Positions 5,522 through 5,976 of a stretch of DNA of 5,976 nucleotides are shown here, piece by piece. The translations under genes and the position numbers were made by a program. The stretch spans positions 1 through 5,976 of the forward strand of contig CALVRK010000066.1 in NCBI GenBank assembly GCA_944358565.1, in the 5' to 3' direction. The notes below the pieces were generated by a model. That model was not told the DNA's origin. It made no database searches and was given only the letters and a program-made list of their open reading frames with translations. This DNA comes from an uncultured Bacilli bacterium (GTDB lineage Bacteria > Bacillota_I > Bacilli_A > RF39 > UBA660). Numbering within the stretch: position 1 is the first letter of the stretch; each line of letters begins with the position of its first letter.

Positions 5522-5560
5522 AAAATCAACCATATAAATTGATGATAAGGTTGATTTTCT
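5522..5560 (+). terminator. Rho-independent terminator after rpoZ
   Basis: AAAATCAACC (5522-5531) pairs perfectly with GGTTGATTTT (5549-5558) around a 17-base loop, followed by CTT. The T tract overlaps the 3' arm and is short. An alternative weaker pairing, ATCAA (5525-5529) with TTGAT (5539-5543), is mutually exclusive with the main stem. Confidence 0.7.
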
Positions 5561-5579
5561 TATGGTTTTATGGTAAATT
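5551..5579 (+). promoter_or_regulatory. Possible promoter for secG
   Basis: TTGATT (5551-5556) and TAAATT (5574-5579) are spaced by 17 bases, and the -10 carries an upstream TGG (extended form). Each box matches the consensus at four of six positions. The -35 lies within the 3' arm of the rpoZ terminator, so the two signals overlap. It would explain how secG is expressed after a terminator. Confidence 0.4.
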
Positions 5580-5600
5580 ATTAGAAGTCGGAGGGATACT

Positions 5601-5816
5601 ATGGAAATACTTTTAATTATTGTATCTATTTTATTAATTGCAATTGTACTTTTGCAAAGTGGTAAAGCAGTAAGCCCTGATAGCAATATTATGGGTGGTA
5701 ATGATGAGTTATTTGCAAATCGTAAAGAAAGAGGCGGTGAACTTTTTATTACAAGATTAACAGCTGTTTTAGGAGTTGCTTTCTTTGTTATTTGTATTGT
5801 AATGAATTTTATATAA
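5601..5816 (+). CDS. secG: Protein-export membrane protein SecG
   Basis: This 71-residue protein is the small auxiliary subunit of the SecYEG translocon in the cytoplasmic membrane, where it aids SecA-driven export. Two transmembrane helices are visible (about 2-19 and 51-70). The conserved LLQSGK follows helix 1 (17-22), and a glycine-rich loop leads to RGGELFITRLTAVLG (44-58), the usual SecG signature ahead of helix 2. The length is typical of Firmicutes SecG. GGAGGG (5590-5595) lies five bases before the ATG. It is bounded by terminators (5522-5560 and 5856-5906), so it is probably a one-gene transcript. It would serve export of the two surface proteins in this window along with all other Sec substrates. 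Confidence 0.95.
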   Translation: MEILLIIVSILLIAIVLLQSGKAVSPDSNIMGGNDELFANRKERGGELFITRLTAVLGVAFFVICIVMNFI

Positions 5817-5855
5817 AATAGGTAAATATTATGTCAAATATATGAACTTTAAATT

Positions 5856-5906
5856 AAAAATAATAGAACTTATAATAAAAAATATAAGGAATTCTATTAT
5901 TTTTTT
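5856..5906 (+). terminator. Rho-independent terminator after secG
   Basis: AAAAATAATAGAA (5856-5868) pairs over 13 bases with TTCTATTATTTTT (5892-5904). The stem continues as CTTATA (5869-5874) with TATAAG (5883-5888) after a three-base bulge, capped by an eight-base A-rich loop. A run of seven T (5900-5906) ends it. Its A-rich 5' arm could allow some activity on the minus strand as well. Confidence 0.85.
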
Positions 5907-5913
5907 GTGAATT

Positions 5914-5922
5914 TGATATAAT
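5914..5922 (+). promoter_or_regulatory. Extended -10 promoter for the gene starting at 5954
   Basis: TGATATAAT (5914-5922) is a perfect -10 box with the TGN extension. No consensus -35 box is found at 16-18 bases, where the sequence belongs to the secG terminator, but extended -10 promoters can work without one. Transcription would begin near 5929, about 25 bases before the ATG. Confidence 0.55.
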
Positions 5923-5953
5923 TAAATTGAATTTGAAAGCAAAGGTGTTTTAT

Positions 5954-5976
5954 ATGAATGAAAAAAATATGTGGTT
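5954..5976 (+). CDS. Start of next gene (partial, N-terminus only)
   Basis: An ATG at 5954 opens MNEKNMW and runs off the window. AAAGGTG (5941-5947) lies six bases upstream as a ribosome binding site, and an extended -10 promoter precedes it. Seven residues cannot identify a family. In many Firmicutes secG is followed by rnr (ribonuclease R) and smpB, so rnr is a guess from gene order only. Confidence 0.6.

Noticed and set aside
5817..5953. Riboswitch or small RNA between secG and the next gene
   Set aside because: The only clear structure is the secG terminator at 5856-5906; the rest is accounted for by a promoter and ribosome binding site.
1..5976. Mycoplasma-type code (TGA as Trp)
   Set aside because: All genes run full length with TGG for Trp and no in-frame TGA, so the standard bacterial code explains everything.

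Overview
This window comes from a very AT-rich Gram-positive bacterium of the Firmicutes/Bacilli type. RpoZ and SecG are of Firmicutes form, there is a class B sortase with a matching cell-wall-anchored protein, and ribosome binding sites are strong (AAAGGAGG, AAGGAG, GGGAGGT). All ten Trp codons I counted are TGG, no gene has an in-frame TGA, and every complete gene ends in TAA. The window therefore reads normally in genetic code 11 and gives no sign of the Mycoplasma-type code. The mix of proteins (TIGR04086/DUF3792-like membrane protein, DUF2779 nuclease, NPKTS-anchored protein) resembles uncultured gut Bacilli such as RF39 or Erysipelotrichales relatives. That placement is inference.

Left part (1-543): a probable C-terminal tail of a plus-strand gene with its terminator; two related hairpins built on the core CTTACC-N4-GGTAAG, about 140 bp apart; and a small four-helix membrane protein on the minus strand.

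Surface module (about 600-3280): a plus-strand membrane-anchored protein with an extracellular beta-rich domain (662-1300) converges on a minus-strand class B sortase (1327-2175), sharing a palindromic terminator that overlaps both stop codons. Divergent from the sortase is a secreted beta-helix-like protein ending in an NPKTSD sorting signal (2331-3230), with its own promoter and a strong terminator. The plain reading is that the sortase attaches the NPKTS protein to the cell wall; the 662-1300 protein may be a partner.

Nuclease and housekeeping part (3425-5976): a 607-residue DUF2779-type protein appears to combine a Cas4/RecB-like PD-(D/E)XK nuclease with a cysteine cluster and a DEDDy-type 3'-5' exonuclease. 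It is followed, with no visible terminator between, by rpoZ (RNA polymerase omega). secG (protein translocase subunit) follows, bounded by terminators on both sides. The last 23 bases begin another gene with a good ribosome binding site; in many Firmicutes secG is followed by rnr, but seven codons cannot prove that here. No tRNA, rRNA, CRISPR array, insertion sequence or phage gene was found. No gap between genes exceeds about 200 bases.
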